A program made the translations under genes and the position numbers. Under the pieces are notes generated by a model. That model had not been told where the DNA came from, searched no databases, and worked only from the letters and a program-made list of their open reading frames with translations. A stretch of 64,000 nt of DNA from Lachnospiraceae bacterium UBA7729 (GTDB lineage: Bacteria; Bacillota; Clostridia; Lachnospirales; Lachnospiraceae): positions 1-64,000 of the forward strand of contig DLFD01000069.1 in assembly GCA_002482005.1 (NCBI GenBank), read 5' to 3'. Shown piece by piece: positions 32,875-42,043 of this stretch; the first letter of the stretch is position 1, and each line of letters starts with the position of its first letter.

Positions 32875-35274
32875 ATGGCAGATGAAAAAATCAAAGGTTT
32901 TGTAGAACATATCACATTCAGGAGTGAGGAGACCGGATACACGGTCCTCACTCTGTCTGCAGACGGGGAAGAGATCACGGCTGTCGGCGTCCTGCCGGAG
33001 ATCGGCGAGGGCGAGACCATAGAGTGCGAGGGCAGCTATCAGACCCATTCCACCTACGGAAAACAGTTCCGTATCAGAAGCTTCGAGCTTTCTGCTCCGG
33101 AAGATGAGGCGGCCATGGAACGCTACCTTTCCTCCGGCCTTATCAAAGGGATCGGCAAATCGCTTGCCCACCGGATCGTCCGGAAATTCCACCAGGATAC
33201 ATTCGACATCATAGAAAAAGAACCGGACCGTCTGGCAGAGATCAGCGGAATCTCGGATAAGAAAGCACGGGACATCTATATGCAGGTCCTTGAGAAGAAG
33301 GACCAGAGGGACGGCGTCCTTTTTCTGTCCCGCTATGGGATCTCCAATACGCTTGCCGTCAGGATCTGGAAGACGTACGGAGGAGATGTCTACCGGATCA
33401 TCCGGGAGAATCCCTACAAGCTCGCCGACGAGCTGAGGGGAGTCGGCTTCCGTACGGCAGACGACATCGCCAGGAAGGCAGGAATGGCGGCGGATTCCCA
33501 TTTCCGGGTATCCAGCGGGATCCTCTACACGCTTCAGCTTGCAGGAGGGGAAGGCAATCTATATCTGCCGAAGGATGTCCTGATCAGGCGGGCAGGAGAG
33601 CTTCTGGCCATGCCGGTATCCGGCATCCGGGCGGAAGACACGTCCCTGTCTCCATATCCCGAAGATGACCATATGGGATATGGTCCGGAAAGTTCAGGGG
33701 AGGATCCGGCAGCCGGAGAGCACACGGAACTTCTGGAAAGCTGTCTGTCTGATCTGACCGTGGACCGGAAGGTCATCCTTAAGAAAGAAGAGGGGGAGGA
33801 GCGTGTCTACGAACCGAGGGCATATTACACGGAGCTTCGGGTCGCAAAGATGCTTCATGACCTGAATGTCAGTTTCAGGTCAGACGAGGAGAAGTCGAGG
33901 AGGCTTGCGAGGGAGGCTGCAAGGAAGACGAAGACATCCCTCGATGAGAAGCAGCTTGAGGCTGTGATCAGGGCAGATTCCTCGGGCGTCCTGATCCTTA
34001 CGGGCGGACCCGGGACCGGAAAGACGACCACGATCAATACAATGATCGCTATGTTTGAGGCGGAAGGGCTGAAGATCGCCCTTGCAGCGCCGACCGGAAG
34101 GGCAGCAAAGCGGATGACGGAAGCGACCGGGCATGATGCAAGGACGATCCACCGTCTTCTCGAAGTGTCCGGTGATCCGGAGAAGGGGACGGTGGCTTTC
34201 GGACGCAACGATGATGAGCCGCTTGAGGAAGACGTGGTCATCATCGATGAGATGTCGATGGTCGATATCTTTCTGATGTCCAGTCTGCTCAAGGCAATCC
34301 CGGTCGGGACCCATCTGGTCCTTGTCGGTGATGCAAGCCAGCTTCCTTCGGTCGGTCCGGGAAGAGTGCTGAAGGATATGATCGCTTCCGGAACGCTTTC
34401 CACCGTTACCCTGACGACCGTGTTCCGTCAGGCACAGGAAAGCGACATCGTTATGAATGCCCACAAGATCAACCGGGGCGAGCATCCTGCCATCACGAAT
34501 GAGAGCAGGGACTTCTTCTTCATGAGGAGGCAGCGGGCGGAAGACATCATCGCTGCTGCGATCAAACTTCTGAAGGGAGGCGGCTTCTCACAATATGTGG
34601 GAGCCTCCCCGTCCGATATCCAGGTCATGACCCCTATGAAGAAAGGACTTGTGGGAACCGTGCGCCTGAACCAGGTCATGCAGCAGGCGCTCAACCCGGA
34701 AAGCCCCGGAAAGAAAGAATGGTCCAGAGGAGACGTTGTATTCCGGGAGGGCGACCGCGTCATGCAGATCCGGAATAACTACCAGAGTGAGTGGACTGTC
34801 CGGGGCAGGTACGGGACGGTGATCGATACGGGGACCGGGATCTACAACGGGGATATGGGTGTGATCCGGAAGATCGATCCTCTGACAGCGCTGATGACCG
34901 TGGAATTCGATGAGCACAGATGCGTGGATTACGAGAAGACGGAGCTTGACCAGCTGGAGCTTGCCTACGCCGTGACGATCCATAAGGCACAGGGAAGCGA
35001 GTATCCGGCGGTCATCATCCCCCTGCTGAGAGGACCGAGGATGCTGATGAACCGGAACCTGATCTACACCGCTGTCACGCGCGCGAGAAAATGCGTTGTT
35101 CTGATCGGCGATCTTCAGGTCTTCTGTGATATGATCGACAATACCACGGAGGAGCAGAGGTACACGACGCTTGCGCTCAGGCTCAGAGAGTGCAGGGAGG
35201 CTGCGGCAAGGCAGGAGGAGGACGAGGACCCGTTTGCCTTTATGGATGACGCAGAAGCACCGGACGGTACCTGA
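32875..35274 (+). CDS. recD2: RecD2-type ATP-dependent DNA helicase
   Basis: This superfamily 1 5'-3' helicase of 799 residues works without RecB and RecC. The N-terminal region includes an OB-like domain (HITFRSEETGYTVLTLSADG) and helix-hairpin-helix repeats (GLIKGIGKSLAHRIVRKFHQ; GVGFRTADDIARKAGM). The motor has Walker A LTGGPGTGKTTTINTMIAMF near residue 377, DEMSMVDIFLMSSLLKAIP (Walker B) and GDASQLPSVGPGRVLKDM. The last motifs are AYAVTIHKAQGSEYPAVIIP and YTAVTRARKCVVLIG. The start at 32875 (MADEKIKGF) fits the family; the frame is open further upstream but overlaps mreB. No close ribosome binding site is seen. Confidence 0.93.
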   Translation: MADEKIKGFVEHITFRSEETGYTVLTLSADGEEITAVGVLPEIGEGETIECEGSYQTHSTYGKQFRIRSFELSAPEDEAAMERYLSSGLIKGIGKSLAHRIVRKFHQDTFDIIEKEPDRLAEISGISDKKARDIYMQVLEKKDQRDGVLFLSRYGISNTLAVRIWKTYGGDVYRIIRENPYKLADELRGVGFRTADDIARKAGMAADSHFRVSSGILYTLQLAGGEGNLYLPKDVLIRRAGELLAMPVSGIRAEDTSLSPYPEDDHMGYGPESSGEDPAAGEHTELLESCLSDLTVDRKVILKKEEGEERVYEPRAYYTELRVAKMLHDLNVSFRSDEEKSRRLAREAARKTKTSLDEKQLEAVIRADSSGVLILTGGPGTGKTTTINTMIAMFEAEGLKIALAAPTGRAAKRMTEATGHDARTIHRLLEVSGDPEKGTVAFGRNDDEPLEEDVVIIDEMSMVDIFLMSSLLKAIPVGTHLVLVGDASQLPSVGPGRVLKDMIASGTLSTVTLTTVFRQAQESDIVMNAHKINRGEHPAITNESRDFFFMRRQRAEDIIAAAIKLLKGGGFSQYVGASPSDIQVMTPMKKGLVGTVRLNQVMQQALNPESPGKKEWSRGDVVFREGDRVMQIRNNYQSEWTVRGRYGTVIDTGTGIYNGDMGVIRKIDPLTALMTVEFDEHRCVDYEKTELDQLELAYAVTIHKAQGSEYPAVIIPLLRGPRMLMNRNLIYTAVTRARKCVVLIGDLQVFCDMIDNTTEEQRYTTLALRLRECREAAARQEEDEDPFAFMDDAEAPDGT

Positions 35275-35330
35275 GGGAAAACACAGGCGGCACGAAAGAA
35301 AGCAGCGGGAGAGAGTGCCGGTCTCTGCTG

Positions 35331-36065
35331 ATGAGAAATACTGCTGTGAAACTGCTGACGGAGAAGTTCCTGGATCTTCTCTTCCCGTCAAGATGCCCTG
35401 TGTGCGGCAGGATCCTGGCTCCGGATGAGCACATGATCTGCAGAAAGTGCAGAAAGGATCTTCCATGGGTCAGGGAACCGGTCTGTCAGAGGTGCGGGAA
35501 GCCGATCAGCGATCCCGAAAGAGCATACTGTGCGGACTGCGCCAGGGTCGACCATATGTACACAGAAGGCCGCTCCGCCCTTCTTTATGAGAAGGGGGTC
35601 CGCCTGTCCGTGAGCCGAATGAAATTCTACAATCACAGGGAATACATTCCCTTCTATGCCGCCTGCCTCCTGAGGGCAGGCAGACCGTATCTGGCCTCAT
35701 GGCGGGTCAGATGCATCATACCGATCCCCATGCATCCCAGAAAGAGGGCGGAAAGAGGCTTCGACCAGACGGTACTGCTGGCAAGGCAGCTTTCCGGGCT
35801 GAGCGGGATCCCTGTTCTGGAAGACTGCCTGATCCGGGTACGCTATACGAAAGCGTCCAGAAAACTCGGAAGGGAACACAGGCTGAAGAACCTGCGGGGA
35901 GCCTTCCAGGTAAGAAAAGGCAGAAAGATCCCGCAGCCGGTCCTGCTGCTGGACGATATCTATACGACCGGAACGACCATGGATTATGCCGCAGGGGCAC
36001 TGCGCGCTGCAGGAGTGAAGGAGATCTTTTTCCTTACGCTCTGTACCGGCCGCGGGGCAGAGTAA
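35331..36065 (+). CDS. comF: ComF-family phosphoribosyltransferase-like protein
   Basis: This protein of 244 residues has the ComF layout: an N-terminal double zinc-finger with LLFPSRCPVCGRIL, MICRKCRKDLPWV, PVCQRCGKPI and YCADCA, then a PRTase fold. The PRPP loop is PVLLLDDIYTTGTTMDYAAG. HPRKRAERGFDQTVLLARQL and RVRYTKASRKLGREHRLKNL are the other family motifs. In competent bacteria ComF acts with ComFA in DNA uptake; no comFA lies beside it here, but many Clostridia keep comF alone near recD2. Confidence 0.93.
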   Translation: MRNTAVKLLTEKFLDLLFPSRCPVCGRILAPDEHMICRKCRKDLPWVREPVCQRCGKPISDPERAYCADCARVDHMYTEGRSALLYEKGVRLSVSRMKFYNHREYIPFYAACLLRAGRPYLASWRVRCIIPIPMHPRKRAERGFDQTVLLARQLSGLSGIPVLEDCLIRVRYTKASRKLGREHRLKNLRGAFQVRKGRKIPQPVLLLDDIYTTGTTMDYAAGALRAAGVKEIFFLTLCTGRGAE

Positions 36066-36112
36066 GGACAAAACTTTCGGAAAAACCCAGTGGAACTTTG
36101 AATAGAATCAAG

Positions 36113-36118
36113 TATAAT
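36113..36118 (+). promoter_or_regulatory. Likely -10 box for the cdaA operon
   Basis: Perfect TATAAT at 36113-36118, about 70 bases before cdaA. The -35 region (about 36090-36096) is poor, so only the -10 is called. Confidence 0.45.
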
Positions 36119-36188
36119 ATGAGCAAAGAGGCATGGAAACATGCCTCCTGTCAGTGAACCATTCTACCGGAAAGAAAAGGGGAGCAAG

Positions 36189-37058
36189 ATGAAGGCTGTG
36201 CTACAATGGCTATCTTCACGTTTATACTGGCTGCATCTGCCTGCTATCACGATTACCCCGATCGATGTGATCCAGATCCTTTTTCTGGCATGGCTGATCT
36301 ATAAGGTCCTGAAGTGGATCAAGACTTCACACGCATGGTCTCTTCTGAAAGGGATCATCGTGGTCAGCGTCTTCGTGGCGCTCATCTATATCTTCCAGAT
36401 GACGACTCTGATCTATATCATCAATCAGGGACTGAGCCTCGCCATCATGGCTGCCATGGTCATCTTTCAGCCGGAGCTCAGGAAGGCACTGGAATCCCTG
36501 GGACAGAAGCAGGTCGTCAGCAGACTGTTCATGTCGAACAAGCAGTTTCAGCAGCTGTTTTCGGACCACACGATGAATGAGATCATCCGCGGCTGCGAGG
36601 AGATGGGCAAGGCAAAGACCGGAGCACTCATTGTTATCGAACAGAATGACAGCCTGCAGGAATATGAACGTACCGGGATCGAAGTGGATGCTCTGGTAAC
36701 ATCTCAGCTTCTGATCAATATCTTCGAGAAGAATACCCCGCTTCATGACGGAGCGGTGATCGTAAGGGGCGACCGCGTGACGGCGGCCACCTGCTATCTG
36801 CCGCTGTCGGACAATATGCGGCTCAGCAAGGAACTCGGGACCAGACACCGTGCCGGTGTCGGAGTATCAGAGGTGACGGATTCCCTCACGATCATCGTCT
36901 CCGAGGAGACCGGCAGGATCTCGCTTGCCTATCGCGGCAGGCTGGAAAGAGCGGTCAGCGAAGCGCGGTTCCGCGAGAGAATGGTGCAGTTCCAGAATAA
37001 GTCTGAGCTGAAGCGCAGGTCGATCTTCAGGAAGGAGAAGACAAAGAATGATCCATAA
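36189..37058 (+). CDS. cdaA: Diadenylate cyclase CdaA (DacA)
   Basis: This 289-residue membrane enzyme makes c-di-AMP from two ATP. Three N-terminal spans (PIDVIQILFLAWLIYKVLKW; LLKGIIVVSVFVALIYIF; INQGLSLAIMAAMVIF) precede the DAC domain. The catalytic motifs are TPLHDGAVIVRGDRV (DGA) and ELGTRHRAGVGVSE (RHR). The start at 36189 follows GGGGAG; the in-frame ATG at 36141 does not have one. The end overlaps cdaR by 11 bases, so the enzyme and its membrane regulator are made together. c-di-AMP controls K+ and osmolyte uptake. Confidence 0.96.
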   Translation: MKAVLQWLSSRLYWLHLPAITITPIDVIQILFLAWLIYKVLKWIKTSHAWSLLKGIIVVSVFVALIYIFQMTTLIYIINQGLSLAIMAAMVIFQPELRKALESLGQKQVVSRLFMSNKQFQQLFSDHTMNEIIRGCEEMGKAKTGALIVIEQNDSLQEYERTGIEVDALVTSQLLINIFEKNTPLHDGAVIVRGDRVTAATCYLPLSDNMRLSKELGTRHRAGVGVSEVTDSLTIIVSEETGRISLAYRGRLERAVSEARFRERMVQFQNKSELKRRSIFRKEKTKNDP

Positions 37059-38376
37059 AATCGGGGAAGCGCTGTTCCGCAACATCGGACTGAAGATCGT
37101 GGCCCTGGTCATAGCATTCTTTATCTGGATCGGGGTGACCAATACCAGCAATCCCGTCAAGACCCAGCTTTTCACGAACGTTCCTGTCACGATCGTCAAT
37201 CAGGATGCAGTGGCAGATATCGGAAAAGTCGTGGAGCAGAAGGGGAGCGGAACGGTCACGCTGCGTGTCACGGACCGCAGGTCGGTACTCAGCAGCCTCG
37301 CAAGAAACGGTTCCGATTTCTATGTCGAGGCCGACATGAAAAATCTGAACAGTGAGCTGAACACCGTCCCTCTTACCGTTACGTGCAAGGATCCGACGGT
37401 GACCTGGGACAAGATTCAGGTCCTTCCTGTTACTCTTCAGGTGACTCTGGAGGATAAGGTGGAGCAGACTTATGTGGCTTCCATCTCGGCTAATGGGTCT
37501 CCGGCAAGTGGCTTCGAGGTGGGAAGTGCGTCGGTCGCCACCGGCAAGAATATCGTTCTGGCCGGACCGGCTTCCCTGATGCGAAGGATCAATCAGGTGG
37601 TGGCGCCGATCGATGTCAGCGGACTTTCCTCGGATTTCACTCTTTCCAGTGTGCTCAAGGTCTATGACAAGAACGGAGATGAGCTCACGGATGCACAGAT
37701 GAGCTCGCTTGAGTTCAAGGATTCAAACGGTACGGTCCTGAAGGACCATACTGTGAAGGTAGCTGTCGACTTCTGGAAAGTGAAGACAGATATACCTGTG
37801 AAGGTCGATACGGTCGGTACTCCTGCATGGGGCTACCGGGTATCTGCGGTCAAGACGATCCCGGAGAGGATATCGGTGGTCGGAAGCGATGCGGCGCTTG
37901 AGAAGATGGGCAGCGAACTGGACGTGAAGGACGTGATCAATGTATCCGGCGCTTCCGCCGGTATCAAGACGGAGATCAATCTCGATGATACCCTGAGCGG
38001 AATGGATGATCTGAGACTGATCGCAGATGCTGATCCGACGGTTGAAGTCGAGGTCGCGGTCGAGAAGAACGGAGACGTGACCCTTGATGTTCCGCTGAGT
38101 GACATCACGGTCACAGACAGGCCGGAAGGCATGGACCTGGTATTTACCCCGGCGGATAAGGTAGCCGTGAGCGTCCATGCCGAGAGCGGCGAAGAGAGGC
38201 CGCTTACGGTGAACGATATGACCCTGAGCATCGATCTTGGAGTGTGCGAGAAGGCGGGAAGCTATGTGATACCGGTGGAGGTAAAACTGCCGGAAGGGTA
38301 TGAGCTGGCTGGCGATGTTACACTGACCGTAGTCTCTGCTGAGCAGGAAACTCAGACAGAGGGAGAAGAGGGATGA
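37048..38376 (+). CDS. cdaR: CdaR/YbbR-family regulator of diadenylate cyclase
   Basis: This protein of 442 residues has one N-terminal membrane span (IGLKIVALVIAFFIWIGVTN) and four extracellular YbbR repeats. The repeats show the family pattern, such as TVTLRVTDRRSVLSSLA, ISVVGSDAALEKMGSE and VAVSVHAESGEERPLTV. In Bacillus and Listeria CdaR binds and modulates CdaA. The usual third gene, glmM, is absent here; an HPr-like gene follows instead, one base after the stop codon. Confidence 0.94.
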   Translation: MIHKIGEALFRNIGLKIVALVIAFFIWIGVTNTSNPVKTQLFTNVPVTIVNQDAVADIGKVVEQKGSGTVTLRVTDRRSVLSSLARNGSDFYVEADMKNLNSELNTVPLTVTCKDPTVTWDKIQVLPVTLQVTLEDKVEQTYVASISANGSPASGFEVGSASVATGKNIVLAGPASLMRRINQVVAPIDVSGLSSDFTLSSVLKVYDKNGDELTDAQMSSLEFKDSNGTVLKDHTVKVAVDFWKVKTDIPVKVDTVGTPAWGYRVSAVKTIPERISVVGSDAALEKMGSELDVKDVINVSGASAGIKTEINLDDTLSGMDDLRLIADADPTVEVEVAVEKNGDVTLDVPLSDITVTDRPEGMDLVFTPADKVAVSVHAESGEERPLTVNDMTLSIDLGVCEKAGSYVIPVEVKLPEGYELAGDVTLTVVSAEQETQTEGEEG

Positions 38377-38377
38377 C

Positions 38378-38644
38378 ATGGTATCAAGGGAGATTGTTCT
38401 TCAAAGCGAGAAAGGACTTCATCTGAGGCCGGCTGGCAAGGTCTGTGATCTTGCACTGAACTTCAAGGCACATGTCCAGATGAAGATCGGAGACAGAAGC
38501 TATAATCTGAAAAGCATGCTGAGTGTTCTGAGCGCTCAGGCAGCGCCGGGGACCAGGATGGAGATCCTGTGCGAAGGGTCGGATGAAAACCAGGCGCTGG
38601 AAGAGATCTGCAGACTCTTGACCGGGGACCTGGAGAAAGCATGA
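38378..38644 (+). CDS. HPr-family phosphocarrier protein
   Basis: This protein of 88 residues has the HPr fold. The phosphorylated His is kept in EKGLHLRPAGKVCDLAL, where most HPr proteins have GLHARPA. The regulatory Ser is kept in NLKSMLSVLSAQAAPG, although the usual GVMSL sequence is changed. It may be a second HPr (Crh-like but with His) rather than the main PTS protein. It is joined to the cdaA-cdaR operon with a one-base gap to cdaR, and a strong terminator follows. The link to c-di-AMP is suggested only by the position. Confidence 0.85.
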   Translation: MVSREIVLQSEKGLHLRPAGKVCDLALNFKAHVQMKIGDRSYNLKSMLSVLSAQAAPGTRMEILCEGSDENQALEEICRLLTGDLEKA

Positions 38645-38673
38645 CAGCTGTATGGCTTATGCCAGAAGGAGAT

Positions 38674-38709
38674 GGCGCAGCCGGACTTGTCCGGCTGCGC
38701 CTTGCTTGT
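38674..38709 (+). terminator. Terminator of the cdaA-cdaR-HPr operon
   Basis: GGCGCAGCCGGA (38674-38685) and TCCGGCTGCGCC (38690-38701) form a perfect 12-bp stem with a 4-base loop, followed by TTGCTTGTT. The -35 box of the next promoter lies in the loop and second arm. Confidence 0.85.
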
Positions 38710-38715
38710 TATAAT
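38687..38715 (+). promoter_or_regulatory. Promoter for the L,D-transpeptidase and glycopolymer locus
   Basis: TTGTCC (38687-38692), 17 bases and perfect TATAAT (38710-38715). It is nested in the preceding terminator. Confidence 0.75.
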
Positions 38716-38738
38716 CAAAGAGATCTTGCAGGAAAGGA

Positions 38739-39671
38739 ATGATGGACTTGCGGGCAGACAGGAGATCCACAGGAGTGCTTGCTGCTGTTTTCGCAGCGTG
38801 CTTCCTCGCTGTCTTTGGAGTTTTTCCGGCAGCGGCAGGCTTCGTCCGGGACGAGGTGAGAAGGCAGTCCAATATCCATACCGGGGAAGAAGCATCCGAA
38901 TTTCCACGGGAGAGGGACAGGGAACGCGGCAGCGTACTTCAGACAGGTGAGACAGCTGTGCCGCCGGCGGTGCCGGGCAGCCTGGGGGACGGAAGTTCTG
39001 AATATGATACAGCGGAAGACAGAAAGCTGAGGAAAGAAACAGATGTGTCCTGTGATGACTGGACCGGGGGCATGGTAACGGCGGTCGTCAGGACGAAAGG
39101 GAAAACAGTCCCGCAGGGAGAGTCCGGAATACCGGCCGCAGGAAACGTCAGAGCAGCCGGGAGCAGTGTGCTGCCGGGCGCCATCTCCGAGGAGGAGCGG
39201 CCGCAGGACTGGAAAGTCAGGGTCAACCAGACTACCTGCACAGTGACTGTATACAGGAAGGGCATACCGGTACGGGCATTCGCCTGTTCAGTAGGAGTGG
39301 ACGGAAGGACACCGGACGGCATATTTTCCATCAGGGACAAGCTTCGCTGGTGGGAACTGATGGGGCCTGCATGGGGACAGTGGTGTTCTCATATCACAGG
39401 CGGCATCCTGTTCCATTCGATCCCTTACAGCGGGCCTGCCGACAAGTATTCCATGTCGAGCAGAGGCTACAACATGCTGGGGCAGGCAGCATCCCACGGA
39501 TGCATCCGGCTTGCGGCGATGAATGCAAAGTATCTTTACGACAACGTTCCGGTTGGTTCGGAAGTCGTGATATTTCATGGGACGGCGGACGATGATCCGC
39601 TCGGGAAACCCATGACTCCATATGTCGGCTGCTGGGAGCATTCCTATGACCCCACAGATCCGACCATCTGA
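38739..39671 (+). CDS. L,D-transpeptidase (YkuD domain), membrane-anchored
   Basis: This protein of 310 residues has an N-terminal signal anchor (TGVLAAVFAACFLAVFGVFP) and a low-complexity linker of about 120 residues. The C-terminal YkuD domain (about 160-295) has WKVRVNQTTCTVTVYRKGIP, HSIPYSGPADKYSM and the catalytic motif AASHGCIRLAAMNAKYLYD (HGCIRL). Such enzymes make 3-3 cross-links or attach proteins to peptidoglycan. ATG at 38739 or 38742 follows GGAAAGGA. The glycopolymer genes begin 8 bases after the stop, so it seems to be the first gene of that transcript. Confidence 0.9.
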   Translation: MMDLRADRRSTGVLAAVFAACFLAVFGVFPAAAGFVRDEVRRQSNIHTGEEASEFPRERDRERGSVLQTGETAVPPAVPGSLGDGSSEYDTAEDRKLRKETDVSCDDWTGGMVTAVVRTKGKTVPQGESGIPAAGNVRAAGSSVLPGAISEEERPQDWKVRVNQTTCTVTVYRKGIPVRAFACSVGVDGRTPDGIFSIRDKLRWWELMGPAWGQWCSHITGGILFHSIPYSGPADKYSMSSRGYNMLGQAASHGCIRLAAMNAKYLYDNVPVGSEVVIFHGTADDDPLGKPMTPYVGCWEHSYDPTDPTI

Positions 39672-39679
39672 CGGATACT

Positions 39680-42043
39680 ATGAGAAGAGAACGATATAAG
39701 CGCCTGATCATGTTTTTCGCTTCACTGCTGGTGATCGGGCTCCAGACGGCTAATTTTGCCTGGATCTGGTTTAATTTCTATAATAAGAAAGGGGTCATGC
39801 GCTTCTTCTACTGGAGAAGGGGCAACTGGGCCCTGATCGGACTGTACTTTCTGACTGCCTTCGTGATGAGCAAGCTCTTCGGAGCCCTGAAGGTCGGGTA
39901 CATGAGAGTGCTGGATGTGATCATCGCGCAGATCTTCTCTGTTCTCTGCACGAATGTCGTGGCATATCTTCAGCTTGCCCTGATCGGCCGGTGGAAGTTC
40001 CTGTCGCATCTCGGTCCGATCATCAGGCTGACGCTGATCAACCTGGCCGTAGTCATACTATGGGTCATCTTCATGAGGTGGATCTACAACACGATCTATC
40101 CTCCGAAGTCGGTCATCCTGGTCTACGATGTGCGCAATCCGGAGAAACTGCTCAAGAATATCGCATCCCGCAGGGACAAGTATGCGATCGCCGAGGCAGT
40201 CATGGTCGACCGCGGCCTTGACTATATCAAGGAAAGGATCACGAAGTACGAAGCATGTATCCTGGGAGACATTCCGGCACACGAGAGAAATCTTCTGATA
40301 AAGTACTGCTTTGAGAAGAATATCCGATGCTACTGCAGTCCGAAGATCTCGGATATCATGCTGATGTCCTCGGAGAAGATCCATATGTTCGATACGCCTC
40401 TTCTTCTGATGAGGAACAGAGGCCTTACGGTCGAGCAGGCCTTCGTGAAGAGGCTGCTGGATATCGTGATCTGTGTCGCCCTGACGGTCGTCCTGTCCCC
40501 TGTCCTTCTTGTGATCGCCATCCTGGTGAAATGCTATGACGGAGGTCCTGTCTTCTACCGGCAGCAGCGCCTGACCCGGAACGGGAAGGTCTTCCGGATC
40601 ATCAAATTCCGCTCCATGCGGGTTGATTCGGAGAAGAACGGGGCACGTCTTGCCGCCAAAGGTGACAGCAGAGTCACCCCGGTCGGAAGAGTTCTCCGCA
40701 AGATCCATTTTGATGAGCTGCCGCAGCTGTTCAATATCATCAAGGGGGATATGTCGATCGTCGGACCAAGGCCGGAGAGGCCTGAGATCGCGGCGGAATA
40801 TGAGAAGAAGATCCCGGAGTTCTCCTACCGGCTGAAGATGAAAGCAGGACTTACGGGCTATGCGCAGGTCTATGGCAAGTACAACACGAAGCCGTACGAC
40901 AAACTGAAGCTGGACCTTACCTATATTGAGAACTATTCGCTCTGGCTGGACTTCCAGCTGGTCGCTTCGACTGCAAAGGTCCTCTTCCAGAAGGAGAATA
41001 CGGAGGGTGTTGACCAGTCCCAGAAGACTGCCCTTGACAGCGGGGGGATGGAGGACCGGCAGAAACTTGAGACAGAGGTCTCGCATACGGTCGATGAGCT
41101 CAAGTGGCAGCAGGAGATGGAACATTATCATCCGGAGGATGAAAAGCTTACCCGGGAAGAGGCGGCAGCCCTTCCGGAGGGGGTCAGCGTGAAGGATGTC
41201 GCCGAGCCGCATGAGCCGGGGCTGCTCGTGTCTGTCGTGATTCCGTGCTATAATGCCAGTCAGACTGTCTGTCTGTCCATCGACAGCGCGCTTAAGCAGG
41301 ATATGCACTTCGAATCTTCCCAGAAAGTGGGGAGGGGGGCTGTCCAGGATCTGGAAGTGATCGTTGTGGACGACTGCTCGACGGACGATATCCGTTCCGT
41401 GGAAGAGCATTACCAAAACGACCCGAGGGTCAGGTTCTACCACAACGAGACCAGGCTGGGCGTGGCGAAGACGCGCAACCGTGCCGTCCTTCATGCGAGG
41501 GGGCAGTATGTTGCCTACCTCGATGCGGATGATATCTGGGCCCATGATAAGCTGAAGAAGCAGTTTGAAAAGATCTATGAGACAGGATGTGTCCTGTGCT
41601 GTACCGGAAGAAGGCTGATGAATTCAGACGGAAGCTTTACCGGGCAGACGATCGAGGTGAAGGAAGATCTGACAGAGAAGGATCTTCTGCGTCAGAATCC
41701 GGTCAACTGCTCCTCGGTCGTGGTCCTCACATCCGTTGTCAGACAGTATCCGATGATCCATGAAGATGCTCATGAGGATTACATCACATGGATGAAGATC
41801 GTCCGCCGGTACGGACATATCTGTGCCGTGAATGAGCCGCTTCTGTACTACAGGCTTTCCGAGTCCGGCAAAAGCGGCCGCAAGCTCAAGAGTGCAAAGA
41901 TGACTTACCGGTCCTATCGATACATGGGACTCACAACTTTCCAAAGCTGCATGTGTTTTATCAGCTATGCCGTGAATGGCCTGGCCAAGTACAGACGCCG
42001 CAGCCAGAAGAGAACAAAGAATGCTGAAATATCTGATCACTGA
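39680..42043 (+). CDS. Polyprenyl-phosphate phosphoglycosyltransferase fused to a GT2 glycosyltransferase
   Basis: This protein of 787 residues is a fusion. Residues 1-160 carry about four membrane spans, then a nucleotide-binding-like domain. Residues 255-450 are a bacterial sugar transferase (WcaJ/WbaP type): KRLLDIVICVALTVVLSPVL, FYRQQRLTRNGKVFRIIKFR, KIHFDELPQLFNIIKGDMSI (catalytic Asp-Glu) and VGPRPERPEIAAEYEKKIP. It loads the first sugar phosphate on undecaprenyl phosphate. After an acidic linker (about 455-510), a full GT2 domain follows: VSVVIPCYNASQTVCLSIDS, VIVVDDCSTDD, TRLGVAKTRNRAV and YVAYLDADDIWAHDKL (DXD), with VNCSSVVVLTSVV. So one chain may add the first and second sugars. 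A 23-base overlap joins it to the exporter permease gene. Confidence 0.9.
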   Translation: MRRERYKRLIMFFASLLVIGLQTANFAWIWFNFYNKKGVMRFFYWRRGNWALIGLYFLTAFVMSKLFGALKVGYMRVLDVIIAQIFSVLCTNVVAYLQLALIGRWKFLSHLGPIIRLTLINLAVVILWVIFMRWIYNTIYPPKSVILVYDVRNPEKLLKNIASRRDKYAIAEAVMVDRGLDYIKERITKYEACILGDIPAHERNLLIKYCFEKNIRCYCSPKISDIMLMSSEKIHMFDTPLLLMRNRGLTVEQAFVKRLLDIVICVALTVVLSPVLLVIAILVKCYDGGPVFYRQQRLTRNGKVFRIIKFRSMRVDSEKNGARLAAKGDSRVTPVGRVLRKIHFDELPQLFNIIKGDMSIVGPRPERPEIAAEYEKKIPEFSYRLKMKAGLTGYAQVYGKYNTKPYDKLKLDLTYIENYSLWLDFQLVASTAKVLFQKENTEGVDQSQKTALDSGGMEDRQKLETEVSHTVDELKWQQEMEHYHPEDEKLTREEAAALPEGVSVKDVAEPHEPGLLVSVVIPCYNASQTVCLSIDSALKQDMHFESSQKVGRGAVQDLEVIVVDDCSTDDIRSVEEHYQNDPRVRFYHNETRLGVAKTRNRAVLHARGQYVAYLDADDIWAHDKLKKQFEKIYETGCVLCCTGRRLMNSDGSFTGQTIEVKEDLTEKDLLRQNPVNCSSVVVLTSVVRQYPMIHEDAHEDYITWMKIVRRYGHICAVNEPLLYYRLSESGKSGRKLKSAKMTYRSYRYMGLTTFQSCMCFISYAVNGLAKYRRRSQKRTKNAEISDH

